The notes under the pieces: model-generated
Seen by the model: only the letters and a program-made list of their open reading frames with translations
Databases searched by the model: none
What the model was told of the DNA's origin: nothing
Shown here: in pieces, positions 1 to 9,533 of the stretch
How positions within the stretch are numbered: position 1 is the first letter of the stretch
Layout of the letters: each line of letters opens with the position of its first letter
Position numbers and translations under genes: made by a program
NCBI RefSeq assembly: GCF_900096975.1
Contig: NZ_FMYQ01000007.1
Coordinates: forward strand, 62,001 to 126,000
Origin: Paraburkholderia lycopersici
Lineage (GTDB): Bacteria > Pseudomonadota > Gammaproteobacteria > Burkholderiales > Burkholderiaceae
Direction: 5' to 3'
DNA length: 64,000 nt

Positions 1-698
1 GGAGCGGTTGTCACCGAGTTTGGCCCGCCAGTAGGGCGACCGGGAAAACCACCCCCGTGACCGCCGCCTTCACCAGCGAAGACTCCAACGCCAGCCCCGG
101 AATTGACCCCTCCGCCATGGCGAATCGGCGCATCGCTTGGGCCGAATTGGCCGCCACCTTCCTCGAAGCGGGAATACGCGCTGACACTAGCGCCCCCGAC
201 GAGGCTCTGTTCGTAGGCCTGCTTTTGAACTGCGGCGTAGACATGCCTTAAGTCGAATGTGCCATTCGCTATCTGCCGGCTGACGTCGTTTATCTGGTTT
301 GTCGCGAGTTGCGTCGAGGGGTCCTCGAACGTCTGGAGGCCTTCGATAAACGAGCTCTTCGGCTTGAACCACTTCACGCCGGGCTTGCTGTCTGCCGCTG
401 GGCTGGGTGTGTCGGGGCGGGCGACCGGTGTGCCGGCGCGGTATGTCGTCGTGAAAGCATCTGCGGCAGCGCTTGCCACGGCAGCGGCGTGAAAGCCTGC
501 GTGTTTGCCTTTGGCCGCGAGGGCAACGCCCGCCTCATAGGCTCCTGGCTCCGTAGCGGCAAGCTTCGCATTGGCATCGGGAACGAAGACGGTTTCCTCA
601 GCAGTGCCAAGGCTAGGGCCGCACGGAATGTCTTCGGCCCTCGCCTGGGTGGCTCCGAATAACAGCGCAACACTGACGACCAGCAGGACGTTGTTCAT
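1..698 (-). CDS. Secreted Gly-rich protein of unknown function, C-terminus beyond the window
   Basis: Reading leftwards from the ATG at 698 gives one open frame to the window edge (232 codons, no stop). It starts with a clear Sec signal peptide: hydrophobic residues 4-17, then A-R-A (19-21) as the probable cleavage site before Glu22. The middle is hydrophilic, with a W-F-K-P-K segment. The last 60 residues become very rich in Gly (GEGGGHGGG), so the end is probably flexible. GGAG lies 5 bases before the ATG, which supports this start. I do not recognise the family. The product should be periplasmic or exported, and the C-terminal part cannot be seen. Confidence 0.7.
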   Translation of the reverse strand, partial: MNNVLLVVSVALLFGATQARAEDIPCGPSLGTAEETVFVPDANAKLAATEPGAYEAGVALAAKGKHAGFHAAAVASAAADAFTTTYRAGTPVARPDTPSPAADSKPGVKWFKPKSSFIEGLQTFEDPSTQLATNQINDVSRQIANGTFDLRHVYAAVQKQAYEQSLVGGASVSAYSRFEEGGGQFGPSDAPIRHGGGVNSGAGVGVFAGEGGGHGGGFPGRPTGGPNSVTTA

Positions 699-1508
699 GG
701 AGCCTCCGTTTTCACTTCGTGTTTCTTACGCGGGCATTGCGAATATATCCGGCAAGAAAGTCTTCAGCAATCGCGAAGACGCTGGGATGGTGCTGATTTT
801 TTTCCGTTGTTGTACGAGATGGACTACGAAATTCATAAGTCTGTTCGGAAGCACACGTTACCAATAACAATTGTATTGATGTGCTTTCAATGTTGAGCGC
901 GTGAGGCAGGGATAGGAGAGCAGAATTTTTGTCTGCAGTTCGCAATACGATGGGACGTACCGACTAAGCCTTGCCATACATCTACAGATGGGAATGCAGA
1001 ATTGTATTTTTACGATTAAGAAGTCCGCATACTTAGAATGAAGTATTCCATCTATAGGTAAAGGCGGATACATGTAAAGAAACCGTATCACGTTCAGCGA
1101 GTGCCAAATGGCGGATTAGTGATACGAGATGAGCCGCCGGCAATCTGCGGGGACCGCAAAGTCGGTGCGGGGAGCGAGTCCGGTTCGACGCGGCGCGTTT
1201 GGTGTCATGCGGAGCCCCGTGCTCAAGCAGGAGTGCAGCAGCTCCGTAGAGCAGTTGGACGCTTACTCGTTCGATTCGCGACGGACGGCGATAGACTGCA
1301 GCATCTGCACCGGTTCTGGAGCTACGCGTGGCCGCGCGAACTTGCGAGCACATTGACCTCAGCTATGAGCGGCGCGATACAGCTATTGTGGTGGTCCGTG
1401 AGCGCCGAACCTTCGCCATGACTGCACCCCGGCGGCGCCCAGCCGAACCGGTTCGGGGCGACGGACTGCTGGAGCAGGCAGTGGGCGAAGAGATGCGTGT
1501 AAAAATCC
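699..1508. other. Intergenic stretch with no supported gene
   Basis: About 810 bases between the secreted protein and the helicase. The left half (about 700-1090) is clearly more AT-rich than its surroundings and should hold the promoter of the leftward gene. Short open frames exist but none has a good ribosome site, coding-like composition or a recognisable motif. A tRNA-like string near 1240-1290 does not fold as a tRNA. Confidence 0.5.
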
Positions 1509-4307
1509 ATGACGCATATTTTTAGACCGACACCGCTGGGCTTGTACTTTACGAAGTCGCGTAGTTGGAACCTTGTTCTCGACCTCGACCAGCAGGAACT
1601 ACTGCTCAGCCTAGACGGGAAGCCGTACAGGCAGGCTATTGCCGACGGTGCGGAGCCAGTCCTCGTGCGTCCAGGCATCTTGTGGGCAGCGTTGACGCTC
1701 CATATGGATGGTTTGTCGCCAATCAAGGTAGATGGCTTGCCGAGAAGCCGGGCGCGAGCGTTGCAAGCAGCTATTGCCGATGCCAAAGCGGCCGCGGAAG
1801 TGGCCAGACGGCGCGCAGCCCTACAGAAGGAATTCAATGCAGCGTATGCCGCGATTAGCGCGTGGGTGAAAGACGTCATTGATAGAGGCGACGTCATTCG
1901 CAAGAAGACGGGGTGGGTCGCACACGAAGACCAGATAGAATTGTTCGCGACGCGACCGAAGCTTGTTCTGAGCGACGAGGCGCTACTAAGCTACGTGCGT
2001 GACCCTGCCAATCTGGCGACGCTTCCCGATGCGCGGAAGAGGGTCGAGACGTTCGTCAGTTTTCGTCGTGACGAGTGGCTTTCGTTCTGCCGTGTCGGCA
2101 ACGTGGGTTACATCGAAAACGAGAAGAACTGGCCGATGGAATTGTTTGAGCGCGTTGAGAGCAAGCCGCTCACCCCGGACCAGATTCGCGCAGTGATGTG
2201 CTTCGACAATCGAATGCTTGTCGTGGCATCTGCTGGGTCTGGCAAGACATCAACAATGGTGGCGAAGGCTGTGTATGCGGTCCACCGTCATATTGTGCGA
2301 CCGGAGCAGATTGTGCTTCTTGCCTTCAACAAGAAGGCCGCAGAAGAGCTCGATGCTCGCGCAAAAGCCGCCTTCGAGCAAGTTGGTCTCCAAGGGAAGA
2401 AAGTCGAAGCGCGGACCTTTCACGCCCTCGGCCTGAGCATTATCGGGGCGGCCACTGGACGAAAGCCGAACGTTCCCGAATGGACGGTAGACGTGGCCGC
2501 CGGTATGCGGAAGCTAGCGGAAATCGTGGACATCCTGAAGGACAGTTCGAGCGAGTTCCGAACGAAGTGGGACCTCTTTCGCGTTGTATTTGCACGTGAC
2601 CTGCCAGAGTTTGGAAGCACGTCATCATCGGCGGATGTCTGGGACAGGGACGGGGTCGGCTACATCCAGACTGTTCGTGGTGAGCGTGTGCGGAGCCATG
2701 AAGAGCGTTTGATTTGCGACTGGCTGTTTTACAACGGCGTTAATTACGAGTACGAGCGCAAGTACGAGTTCGACACGACGACTGCCGACCATCGTCAATA
2801 CACCCCGGACTTCTACTACCCCGATGCCCAGCTATACCATGAGCACTTCGCTCTCAACGCCAAGGGTGAGCCGCCCGCGGAATTTGCAGGGTATCTGCAG
2901 GGTGTCGAATGGAAGCGTGCTGAGCATGCGCGGCGCGGAACGAAACTGATAGAGACGACCTCATACCAGCTGCGGACGCGCTCGCTGGATGATGTCCTCG
3001 GTAAGGAGCTAACCGCGCGCGGAATCGTATTGGACCCGAATCCGGACCGGTCGTCGCCGGGGCTTGGGTACCCGCCGATGGACAACGAGAGGCTCATTGC
3101 CCTTGTTCGTATCTTCATTACGCACATGAAGAGCAATTGCCTGAGCGTCGACTCGTTGGCGGACCGACTCGACGCTGACGGGAGCGACGCATTCATCCAG
3201 CGCCATCGTATGTTCCTTGAAATCGTGGGTCCAGTGCTGCGGGCGTGGGACGTCGCTCTAGCTGCAGAAGAGGGCATCGACTTTGAGGATATGCTCAATC
3301 AGGCGGCGGCTTACCTTGAGAGCGGGCATTACGAGTCTCCCTATCAGCTGGTTCTGGCCGATGAGTTCCAGGACGCCTCGCGTGCGCGAGCGCGTCTTTG
3401 TCGCGCTCTGGTCAATCGACGAGGGCGCTTCTTCTTCGCGGTCGGAGACGACTGGCAGTCAATCAACCGCTTCGCTGGCGCGGACGTGTCAGTCATGACT
3501 CGTTTCGATGAATGGTTTGGGCAGTACGAGCTGATGAAGCTGGAAGAGACTTTCCGTTGCCCGCAAGCACTCTGCGACATCTCGAGCCGGTTCATAAGCA
3601 AGAATCCGAATCAGCTCGCCAAGCAGGTCCACTCGAAGACTGCACCGATAGGTCCTGTTATCAGAGCGTTCCAGGTGGAGCAGCGCGGAGGGTTGCAGGC
3701 GGCCGTCGATTCGGTTCTTGCGGAGTTGCATCGAGGCCTTGAAGAGGGAGCGATACCTGCCGGTAAAGATGGCATCGTGACAGTCTTCGTTCTAGGACGA
3801 TATAACAAGGAAGCGTCGTATGTGCCTGCGAACTGGAACGAGCGCTATGGTCGGCGTATCGCGCTTACGTTCATGAGCATTCACCGCTCGAAAGGAGCGC
3901 AGGCGGATTATGTCATTCTGCCGGGCATGCTTAGCCGTTCGTTCCCGAGCACTCGGGTGGATGACTCGGTTTTGGCGATGGCTATGCCGAGCGGCGATGC
4001 TTATCCGCTTAGCGAAGAGCGCCGACTTTTCTATGTCGCCCTGACCCGAGCACGGCGCTCGGTCGTCCTTTTGACCGTTAAGGGAGAGGCTTCTTCCTTT
4101 TTGGACGAGTTGGTCAAAGATGGGGCCGTCACAGTTAAATCGACTACTGGTGAGGTGATTGAGGAGGAGCGGTGTCCAGCGTGCAATATTGGTGTCATCG
4201 TATCGCGTACCGGTCCGTATGGCGCGTTTGAAGCATGTTCGGCGTATCCGCGCTGTGAGTACAAACCTCGGCGCCAGGTGGCCACCCAGAGAAGACTTCG
4301 TAGGTAG
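1509..4307 (+). CDS. UvrD/HelD-like superfamily 1 helicase with inserted PD-(D/E)XK-like domain and zinc ribbon
   Basis: 932 residues. SF1 motifs appear in order: Q-motif region LTPDQ (221), Walker A ASAGSGKTS (240-248), TFH (303), DEFQD (618-622), GDDWQSINRFAGAD (646-659), TFR (681), SIHRSKG (790-796) and VALTRAR (843-849). The C-terminus carries a topoisomerase-type zinc ribbon (C889, C892, C910, C916), as in helicase IV. E. coli HelD has about 680 residues. Most of the extra length is an insert at about 385-500 with E398/E399, PDF (433-435), E445 and K469, which reads like a PD-(D/E)XK nuclease fold. A 3'-5' DNA translocase acting in repair or defence is the likely role. Helicase assignment is firm; the nuclease insert is inference. 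It stands alone, convergent with the next two genes. Confidence 0.88.
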   Translation: MTHIFRPTPLGLYFTKSRSWNLVLDLDQQELLLSLDGKPYRQAIADGAEPVLVRPGILWAALTLHMDGLSPIKVDGLPRSRARALQAAIADAKAAAEVARRRAALQKEFNAAYAAISAWVKDVIDRGDVIRKKTGWVAHEDQIELFATRPKLVLSDEALLSYVRDPANLATLPDARKRVETFVSFRRDEWLSFCRVGNVGYIENEKNWPMELFERVESKPLTPDQIRAVMCFDNRMLVVASAGSGKTSTMVAKAVYAVHRHIVRPEQIVLLAFNKKAAEELDARAKAAFEQVGLQGKKVEARTFHALGLSIIGAATGRKPNVPEWTVDVAAGMRKLAEIVDILKDSSSEFRTKWDLFRVVFARDLPEFGSTSSSADVWDRDGVGYIQTVRGERVRSHEERLICDWLFYNGVNYEYERKYEFDTTTADHRQYTPDFYYPDAQLYHEHFALNAKGEPPAEFAGYLQGVEWKRAEHARRGTKLIETTSYQLRTRSLDDVLGKELTARGIVLDPNPDRSSPGLGYPPMDNERLIALVRIFITHMKSNCLSVDSLADRLDADGSDAFIQRHRMFLEIVGPVLRAWDVALAAEEGIDFEDMLNQAAAYLESGHYESPYQLVLADEFQDASRARARLCRALVNRRGRFFFAVGDDWQSINRFAGADVSVMTRFDEWFGQYELMKLEETFRCPQALCDISSRFISKNPNQLAKQVHSKTAPIGPVIRAFQVEQRGGLQAAVDSVLAELHRGLEEGAIPAGKDGIVTVFVLGRYNKEASYVPANWNERYGRRIALTFMSIHRSKGAQADYVILPGMLSRSFPSTRVDDSVLAMAMPSGDAYPLSEERRLFYVALTRARRSVVLLTVKGEASSFLDELVKDGAVTVKSTTGEVIEEERCPACNIGVIVSRTGPYGAFEACSAYPRCEYKPRRQVATQRRLRR

Positions 4308-4345
4308 ATGGCGCGTATCGACGCTCGCGTCGAATCGAAATTTGA

Positions 4346-4365
4346 AACCGCGGGAGCGTGCGGTT
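4346..4365. terminator. Weak hairpin between convergent genes
   Basis: AACCGC at 4346-4351 pairs with GCGGTT at 4360-4365 around an 8-base loop, just after the helicase stop. There is no T tract, so it may be only a weak or bidirectional terminator. Confidence 0.3.
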
Positions 4366-4420
4366 CGCCCTTAGACTGTCCGAAAACTGCACGTACATTC
4401 TAGCCTACGCACGTTCACGT

Positions 4421-5359
4421 TCACGTTCGCGTACCGTATTTGATGTCGAGAAATTCTTTGAAACTCAATTGACCGCTAACCAGTTCGTGCATCATCCGCT
4501 CTGCAGCTTCGGTGGTTAGTAACCCCTCGGCGGAGATTGTGCAATCAATCTTCAATCGTTTAAGCAACGAATTTATCTGCGCGATGATGTGACTTCTAAG
4601 AATGGATTGAGATTTTTCAGCAGCGGCGCTCCGATACATGTTGTAGAACTCCGTTGTGCGGTCGGTCGATAAATCACGGCAGTTCCATCCCCAAGCGTGA
4701 GCAAGCTTGAAGCGGAAAATGTTGTTTGAACGTACATATGCGGAGATGTCGAAGTTGCTAGGATTGCCCCCGCTCTGCATGTCCGTCGACAAGAAGCGCG
4801 GGCCAAGGTTGTTGAATTTCCTTAGGCCTAACAGCAGACATTTATGGCCGCGTCGTCCGCCTAGCTCTTTCGGGACATCGATGTGCCACATCGTTGAAAC
4901 CGGTGCCCATCGTAGCGCAGGGCTTTGCCAAAATTGTCTGTCGTCTAGGCTTAGATATTGAACTACGACGCCAAAAATCCGGAGTGACCGCTTTGTTGTG
5001 AATTGATGAAAGAACGTGGTTCCATCGTCCCTTGGAATGAGTTCGAACTGTACCCGACCTTCCCATGCGATTCCTTTTGCGAGGCTGTCGACGGCATTGG
5101 CGAGTTTATCTTCGGCCGAGTGACCTGAGCGCTCGGATAGGTCGTCCAGGACTTGAAGCGCTCTTCTCTGCGCATCTTCGGTACCGGACAATTGGACTGA
5201 AAGTCCCATTTTCTTGGTACGGTGAAGCGGCATAGGGTTGGATATGTCCTCAACGAACATAAAGATGTTCTGATTGATGTCTTCTTCTGTTCGCCGCAGG
5301 CTAGGCAAGAATTTCGCAAGACGGGGCGTCCATTTGGGCCTCGGCTTTTCACGTGTCAT
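4421..5359 (-). CDS. Unknown protein, second gene of a two-gene operon
   Basis: 312 residues with no family I recognise. It is soluble-looking, with no signal peptide or membrane helix, a basic N-terminus (KPRPKW), and a mix of hydrophobic strands and charged helices. Its ATG overlaps the stop of the upstream membrane-protein gene as ATGA (5356-5359), so the two are almost certainly co-transcribed and translationally coupled. Coupling suggests the products work together. The last codons include a triple ACGTTC repeat at 4411-4428 that extends past the stop. Confidence 0.7.
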   Translation of the reverse strand: MTREKPRPKWTPRLAKFLPSLRRTEEDINQNIFMFVEDISNPMPLHRTKKMGLSVQLSGTEDAQRRALQVLDDLSERSGHSAEDKLANAVDSLAKGIAWEGRVQFELIPRDDGTTFFHQFTTKRSLRIFGVVVQYLSLDDRQFWQSPALRWAPVSTMWHIDVPKELGGRRGHKCLLLGLRKFNNLGPRFLSTDMQSGGNPSNFDISAYVRSNNIFRFKLAHAWGWNCRDLSTDRTTEFYNMYRSAAAEKSQSILRSHIIAQINSLLKRLKIDCTISAEGLLTTEAAERMMHELVSGQLSFKEFLDIKYGTRT

Positions 5360-8016
5360 TTTGTATTGTCCTCGTCGCGCGGTGCGTCTACGTCGTACCG
5401 TTCTTCCGCAAGCTTTTCCGCGAGGGCGCTTCGCTTCCAGTATTCTTTAAGCTTCACGGTGCCAGGCTTGCGCGCCAAATAAAGTCCGATGAAGATGTCA
5501 ATGCCTTCGTAGTCCAGCGCGTCAGTCCGTGAAGCCATTGCGCGCACCAAGGCGCTAGGATGCACTGCCTCCGTCGCATTCGCCATGTACCAAGACCTAT
5601 CTTCGACAGGCCTACGGGGGAGTTGGTTGAGCTTGTCCTCAACCCGTCGTTGCCACTGAATTCGGAGGATGTCGCGCGGCTTGGCGCCTAGTCCAGATTC
5701 AACGAAGTTGACCAAGGCAACGATTGCGTTGGGTTTTGTGCCGTCTGCGAAGTAACTGTCCCAGGTTGCGCGGACGAAGCTCCAAAGAGCGCTATTTCCG
5801 TGGAGTTCCGAAAGCAGTAGCGCATAGCCGCTAACCTCCATCAGGTCCAGTACGGGTGCAGCCGCGATTCTTAGATTCTGCGTCACAAGCCAGTCTGGAC
5901 CATCATTTGACTGCAGTTTTCCAAACTCGGCGAGACATCCAACAAAATATCGGTCAAAGACTTCACTCAGAAGGCCTGTGTCTTCATCGAGCAATGCCTG
6001 TAGCACAGCCTCACCGGAGAAATGCAAGAACTGTCCGGCGTAGTCTGGATATGTTGGCGGTCGGTCCAGTGCACTAAGCTGCATTTGGAGACCCGCCATC
6101 GTCTTGAGAATCGATGATTTCAACGGGCCTAGTTTCGCTCGAGTCGAGTCGAAGTCAAAACTGGCCCAAGGAAGCTCAGTCAATTTTCGGTCGTCGCTCA
6201 TCTCGGACCATGCGTGTTGCCAGACAGCAGCCTGCTCGTTGAGCTTGTGCCAGTATTCCCATTGGCGGCTGAGCGTCGCCGCCGTCATCCAGTGGAGGCC
6301 AGCCGCAGAGAACGTCTCCCTTATGGTCGTATATGCGTCAGGAAGTTTGTTCGTCAATACGGAAATATTTTGAACAAATTGCTTAGCTTCAGGCTGCAAT
6401 GCCAGTTCGCTCAAGTACCATGAGGGAGAAATTTTCTTGCCTTCGACTGCGCACTCGAATGCCAACCGTGGTGCCAAATACTCGATTTGGCTCAGCACGT
6501 AGTCTTCAAACCCGCTCCGGTAGTAGCTGCTCGGATTTGACCAGTCGATGTTTTCGATGCGAGCAACGACGTCTGCACGGCGGAATTGAGCGTACCTTTT
6601 GCGCAAGGCAAGGCTTATACCAATAGGAAGCGTGGCGAGGCTCTCGGCAACGGCGATTCTTTGTACGGTCTCAACTTGAGGCGCCCCAGATGATTGCTTG
6701 ATTGCGTCGGTCGTTCGATGGCAGGTCTGTTGGAAGACTGCGAAGGCGGAGTCGGCCCATCCGAGCGCGGCTAGCCGAGTGGCGTAACTCTCGATATGCT
6801 GAAGAGCAGTAAGTGCATTTTCCCACTGGGCGTTGCGAACATTGACAGCAAGACAGTCCAGTAGCACCGTTATCAGGCGTTCTTCAAGCCATTCACGATT
6901 GACCTCGGTTTTCGGGGAAACGCTTGTGCCTGTCTCGGTGGCAATAGATAGGCTCATATCATCTGTTCGATACCACTCTTTGTGGCGATAGATTTGCTGA
7001 TACCACAGGCTGTCCGTCGAAATTCTGGCCTTCTGTGTCCTGTAATGACTGAGAAACTGTGTCGTGCGCAGCGACACTTCGAGCAACGGTGTCCCGTTGA
7101 GGTGGGGTTCTTGAAGCAACAGGTCTCGGAGGGTTTCCAGAACGGTGACGGATTTCTCAGCCTGTTTGTACGCATGACGCTGGAACGACTTGTCTTGCCA
7201 TTTGAGTTTCCCCACTGTCACCGCACTCATCCAACGATGCAGTTGCTCGAAGATGTGTGACGAGAGCTCCGCCGGGTCGAAGAGATGAAAGACCCGTTGG
7301 CCAAGCTTCACGAACGCGAAAACGCCAACTCCTGCCGCCAGGGTAATCAGCGGAGGGGCAATGTAAATGCGGTCAAGACTCGACAACCGCAAACAGATGA
7401 GAACGAGACACAGATAGGTCAAGAACGACAGAAACTGCATGTACACGTTGCCGAATCTGTCCTGTGCAAGCAAATCGCGTAGGTTGCTCGGAACCTTCGC
7501 ATACATCGCGCTTCCCACTGTCGCAATCGCAGCGTAATACAAGCCGATGAATACACCTCCGATACTGCTGATTGCAGCGAGGAAGGTGACATAGTCCGAG
7601 TCATTGGGAACCGAGTAGCCGCGTTGCGCAAAGAGGTGGCAGAACCACGGATTGCTGAGTTGGAAGATAGCCGCAACAACGATAGCTCGAAACCATGGTG
7701 CGGCCGTCACTCGACCGATGCCGACAAGCGAGAGGCTGTTCGTCCTGATGTTTTTGAGAGATTGGTTCGCCTTGTAGAGACGAGACGTGCACAGGAAGGC
7801 GACCCTGCCGATAGCCTGGCGGGCGTTCCAGAATGCTCGATATTGCGCGAATCGAAGGAACAGATATGTCTTCATTGCCCCGGGTTTACGGAGTCGAGTG
7901 TACGCAGACTCCGGTCGCTTTTGTTCGTAAAGCATCAATTGTGCTGCTGGGGGCGGACGTGTCAAGCGCAACCATATTTTCTGGTGCGGCCGCTCGGAAG
8001 TAAGGAGAGTAGACAC
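5356..8016 (-). CDS. Large membrane-anchored protein of unknown function
   Basis: 886 residues from a GTG at 8016; in-frame ATGs at codons 28 and 48 are possible alternative starts and no start has a strong ribosome site. Four likely membrane helices lie in the N-terminal third (about 110-128, 145-170, 192-212, 218-238). The rest, about 640 residues, is soluble and helical, rich in Trp and Arg, with no nucleotide-binding or nuclease motif that I can see. It overlaps the next gene by 4 bases. A membrane platform plus a coupled soluble partner beside a helicase-nuclease resembles accessory or defence gene content, but this is only context. Function unknown. Confidence 0.75.
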   Translation of the reverse strand: MSTLLTSERPHQKIWLRLTRPPPAAQLMLYEQKRPESAYTRLRKPGAMKTYLFLRFAQYRAFWNARQAIGRVAFLCTSRLYKANQSLKNIRTNSLSLVGIGRVTAAPWFRAIVVAAIFQLSNPWFCHLFAQRGYSVPNDSDYVTFLAAISSIGGVFIGLYYAAIATVGSAMYAKVPSNLRDLLAQDRFGNVYMQFLSFLTYLCLVLICLRLSSLDRIYIAPPLITLAAGVGVFAFVKLGQRVFHLFDPAELSSHIFEQLHRWMSAVTVGKLKWQDKSFQRHAYKQAEKSVTVLETLRDLLLQEPHLNGTPLLEVSLRTTQFLSHYRTQKARISTDSLWYQQIYRHKEWYRTDDMSLSIATETGTSVSPKTEVNREWLEERLITVLLDCLAVNVRNAQWENALTALQHIESYATRLAALGWADSAFAVFQQTCHRTTDAIKQSSGAPQVETVQRIAVAESLATLPIGISLALRKRYAQFRRADVVARIENIDWSNPSSYYRSGFEDYVLSQIEYLAPRLAFECAVEGKKISPSWYLSELALQPEAKQFVQNISVLTNKLPDAYTTIRETFSAAGLHWMTAATLSRQWEYWHKLNEQAAVWQHAWSEMSDDRKLTELPWASFDFDSTRAKLGPLKSSILKTMAGLQMQLSALDRPPTYPDYAGQFLHFSGEAVLQALLDEDTGLLSEVFDRYFVGCLAEFGKLQSNDGPDWLVTQNLRIAAAPVLDLMEVSGYALLLSELHGNSALWSFVRATWDSYFADGTKPNAIVALVNFVESGLGAKPRDILRIQWQRRVEDKLNQLPRRPVEDRSWYMANATEAVHPSALVRAMASRTDALDYEGIDIFIGLYLARKPGTVKLKEYWKRSALAEKLAEERYDVDAPRDEDNTK

Positions 8017-8068
8017 GGGCCCTTGTGCTTAGCGTCGTGTCCTATCTACTGCTGCTTCGGCGTCACCG

Positions 8069-8584
8069 TCACCGTCGTTCCCACTTGATTGGCCCGATTC
8101 TCTGTAGCTCTTGCATGAGCCTCCGCCGAATGCGGCCAAGAAATTTCAGTGCGTCCTCGACGCTCGCGTATTCCTTTTGCATATGCCAATAGCTCTCGCC
8201 GGCAATTGCCTCCAGCTCCGAGATGGCGTAACGCCCGCACTGGACCTCCAGAGCGAGCCTACCCAGCTCTTCCCGCGGATGCCGGTTCCAGATGCGCCGC
8301 AGTTCGTCGTCAAGCGGTGTGACGAACGGTGGTAGCCCGTACCTGCATCGTTCAGCGCGCATCCGGCGCTCACGATGCCACGGCAAGTCGGCAGCCGGTG
8401 GGTCCACAGCCGGGCCAGCCGTGTGCATCCGGTCTCGCTTCGTGTGCTCAAGGCGGTAGACGCACATGTCGTACGCATACCAGTCCCCACGCGCCTCTTC
8501 GTCCGTTAGCCATATTGGCGTGGGCACGAACCGTAGTTTGGACTCGTCCCAGACCGCCCACTTGTACTCCCAACACGGCTCCAT
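8069..8584 (-). CDS. Unknown protein, full-length member of a dispersed local family
   Basis: 171 residues, rich in Trp, Arg and Tyr, no signal peptide. The last 75 residues (from about 97: HPREELGRLALEVQ) are closely matched by a shorter gene at 39119-39346 and by a decayed copy near 36995-37190, so this is the longest of three copies. The C-terminus ends in the basic block IRRRLMQELQRIGPIKWERR. It is transcribed away from the SRAP gene, and the LexA box between them could act on both. No function can be assigned. Confidence 0.65.
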   Translation of the reverse strand: MEPCWEYKWAVWDESKLRFVPTPIWLTDEEARGDWYAYDMCVYRLEHTKRDRMHTAGPAVDPPAADLPWHRERRMRAERCRYGLPPFVTPLDDELRRIWNRHPREELGRLALEVQCGRYAISELEAIAGESYWHMQKEYASVEDALKFLGRIRRRLMQELQRIGPIKWERR

Positions 8585-8598
8585 TTTCTGTCAGAATC

Positions 8599-8616
8599 AC
8601 TGTATGGATATACAGT
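8599..8616. promoter_or_regulatory. LexA (SOS) box
   Basis: ACTGTATGGATATACAGT fits the CTGT-N8-ACAG LexA consensus exactly, with the preferred A and T flanks. It sits 52 bases upstream of the SRAP start and 15 bases upstream of the divergent gene, as expected for repression by LexA and induction by DNA damage. Confidence 0.8.
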
Positions 8617-8668
8617 ATCCTGGAATTGCCGGCAGGAGGCAAGATGACGGTTGCCCAGTGGAGGTCCC

Positions 8669-9352
8669 ATGTGCACAAACTATGCATCAGCTAGGCGCGA
8701 TAGATTGTTTAAGCATTTTGGGGTCGAGCCGCCCGACAGCCCATGGCGCGACGATGTGTACAAGGACTATCCTGCCCCGATTATCCGGAGCGTAGAAGGC
8801 ATAGAGCGCGCGGACGTTGCCACGTTTGGGATGGTCCCCCGCAAGCACATCCCGCCGGGTGTTCGCGTCTTCGACACGATGAATGCACGCACGGAGACCG
8901 TTGGAGAGAAGCGCAGCTTTAGCGGCGCCTGGAAGCGGCAGCAACTCTGTCTCGTTCCATGCGAAGCCTTCTACGAGCCGAATTACGAGTCAGGTAAGGC
9001 TGTGCGTTGGCGCATCGGCATGGAGTCAGGCGAGCCCTTCGGCATCGCGGGTCTTTGGCGGGAGTGGGATGAAGGCGAGGAGGGCAAGTCATTATCGTTC
9101 ACCATGCTCACCGTGAATTCAACTGAGCATCCGCTCATGAATCGGTTTCACAAGCCAGGCGATGAAAAGCGGTCCGTGGTTATAGTGCGGCCGACGGACT
9201 ACGAGGGCTGGCTCGCCAGTCGTTCAATGGACGAGGCGCGGTCATTTCTGAACTTGTTCCCTGCAGAATTGATGCACGCAGAGGCTTGTCCTGCTCCGCC
9301 GAGAACGGACAAGGCTCGAGCGACTGCTTCAGAGGACGAGGGTGTCAAATGA
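8669..9352 (+). CDS. SRAP-family abasic-site protein (YedK/HMCES-like)
   Basis: 227 residues. The family crosslinks through Cys2 to abasic sites in single-stranded DNA. The start at 8669 is chosen because it gives Met-Cys (MCTNY), which exposes Cys2, and has GGAGG just upstream; an upstream in-frame TTG at 8651 would bury the cysteine. Other active-site residues fit the family: N72 in MNART, E103 in FYEPN and H154 in EHPLM. Length matches the usual 220-240. The LexA box upstream agrees with the family's SOS association. A broken C-terminal piece of a second SRAP gene lies at 43744-43917. Confidence 0.92.
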   Translation: MCTNYASARRDRLFKHFGVEPPDSPWRDDVYKDYPAPIIRSVEGIERADVATFGMVPRKHIPPGVRVFDTMNARTETVGEKRSFSGAWKRQQLCLVPCEAFYEPNYESGKAVRWRIGMESGEPFGIAGLWREWDEGEEGKSLSFTMLTVNSTEHPLMNRFHKPGDEKRSVVIVRPTDYEGWLASRSMDEARSFLNLFPAELMHAEACPAPPRTDKARATASEDEGVK

Positions 9353-9533
9353 ACAGGCGGCGAGAAAGAGGGACGCGCGTGGGTTAGATGGCAGTACAAG
9401 CGCGAAGGTCGGCACGCGAGCCAGCAAGCTTGCTACTATGGAAGTCAAGTTCGCGTTCTGCATGATGCGCTCAAGGCCGGGAAGAGTCCGGCCCCGGCTT
9501 TGCATTCAACGGTGAGCACCTCGGGGGAAACTG

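Noticed and set aside
1240..1290. tRNA-like string (AGAGCAGTTGG...GTTCGATTC)
   Set aside because: No acceptor or anticodon stem can be formed around it.
4411..4428. Triple ACGTTC repeat
   Set aside because: Too short and local to be a CRISPR or regulatory array; partly within the end of a coding region.
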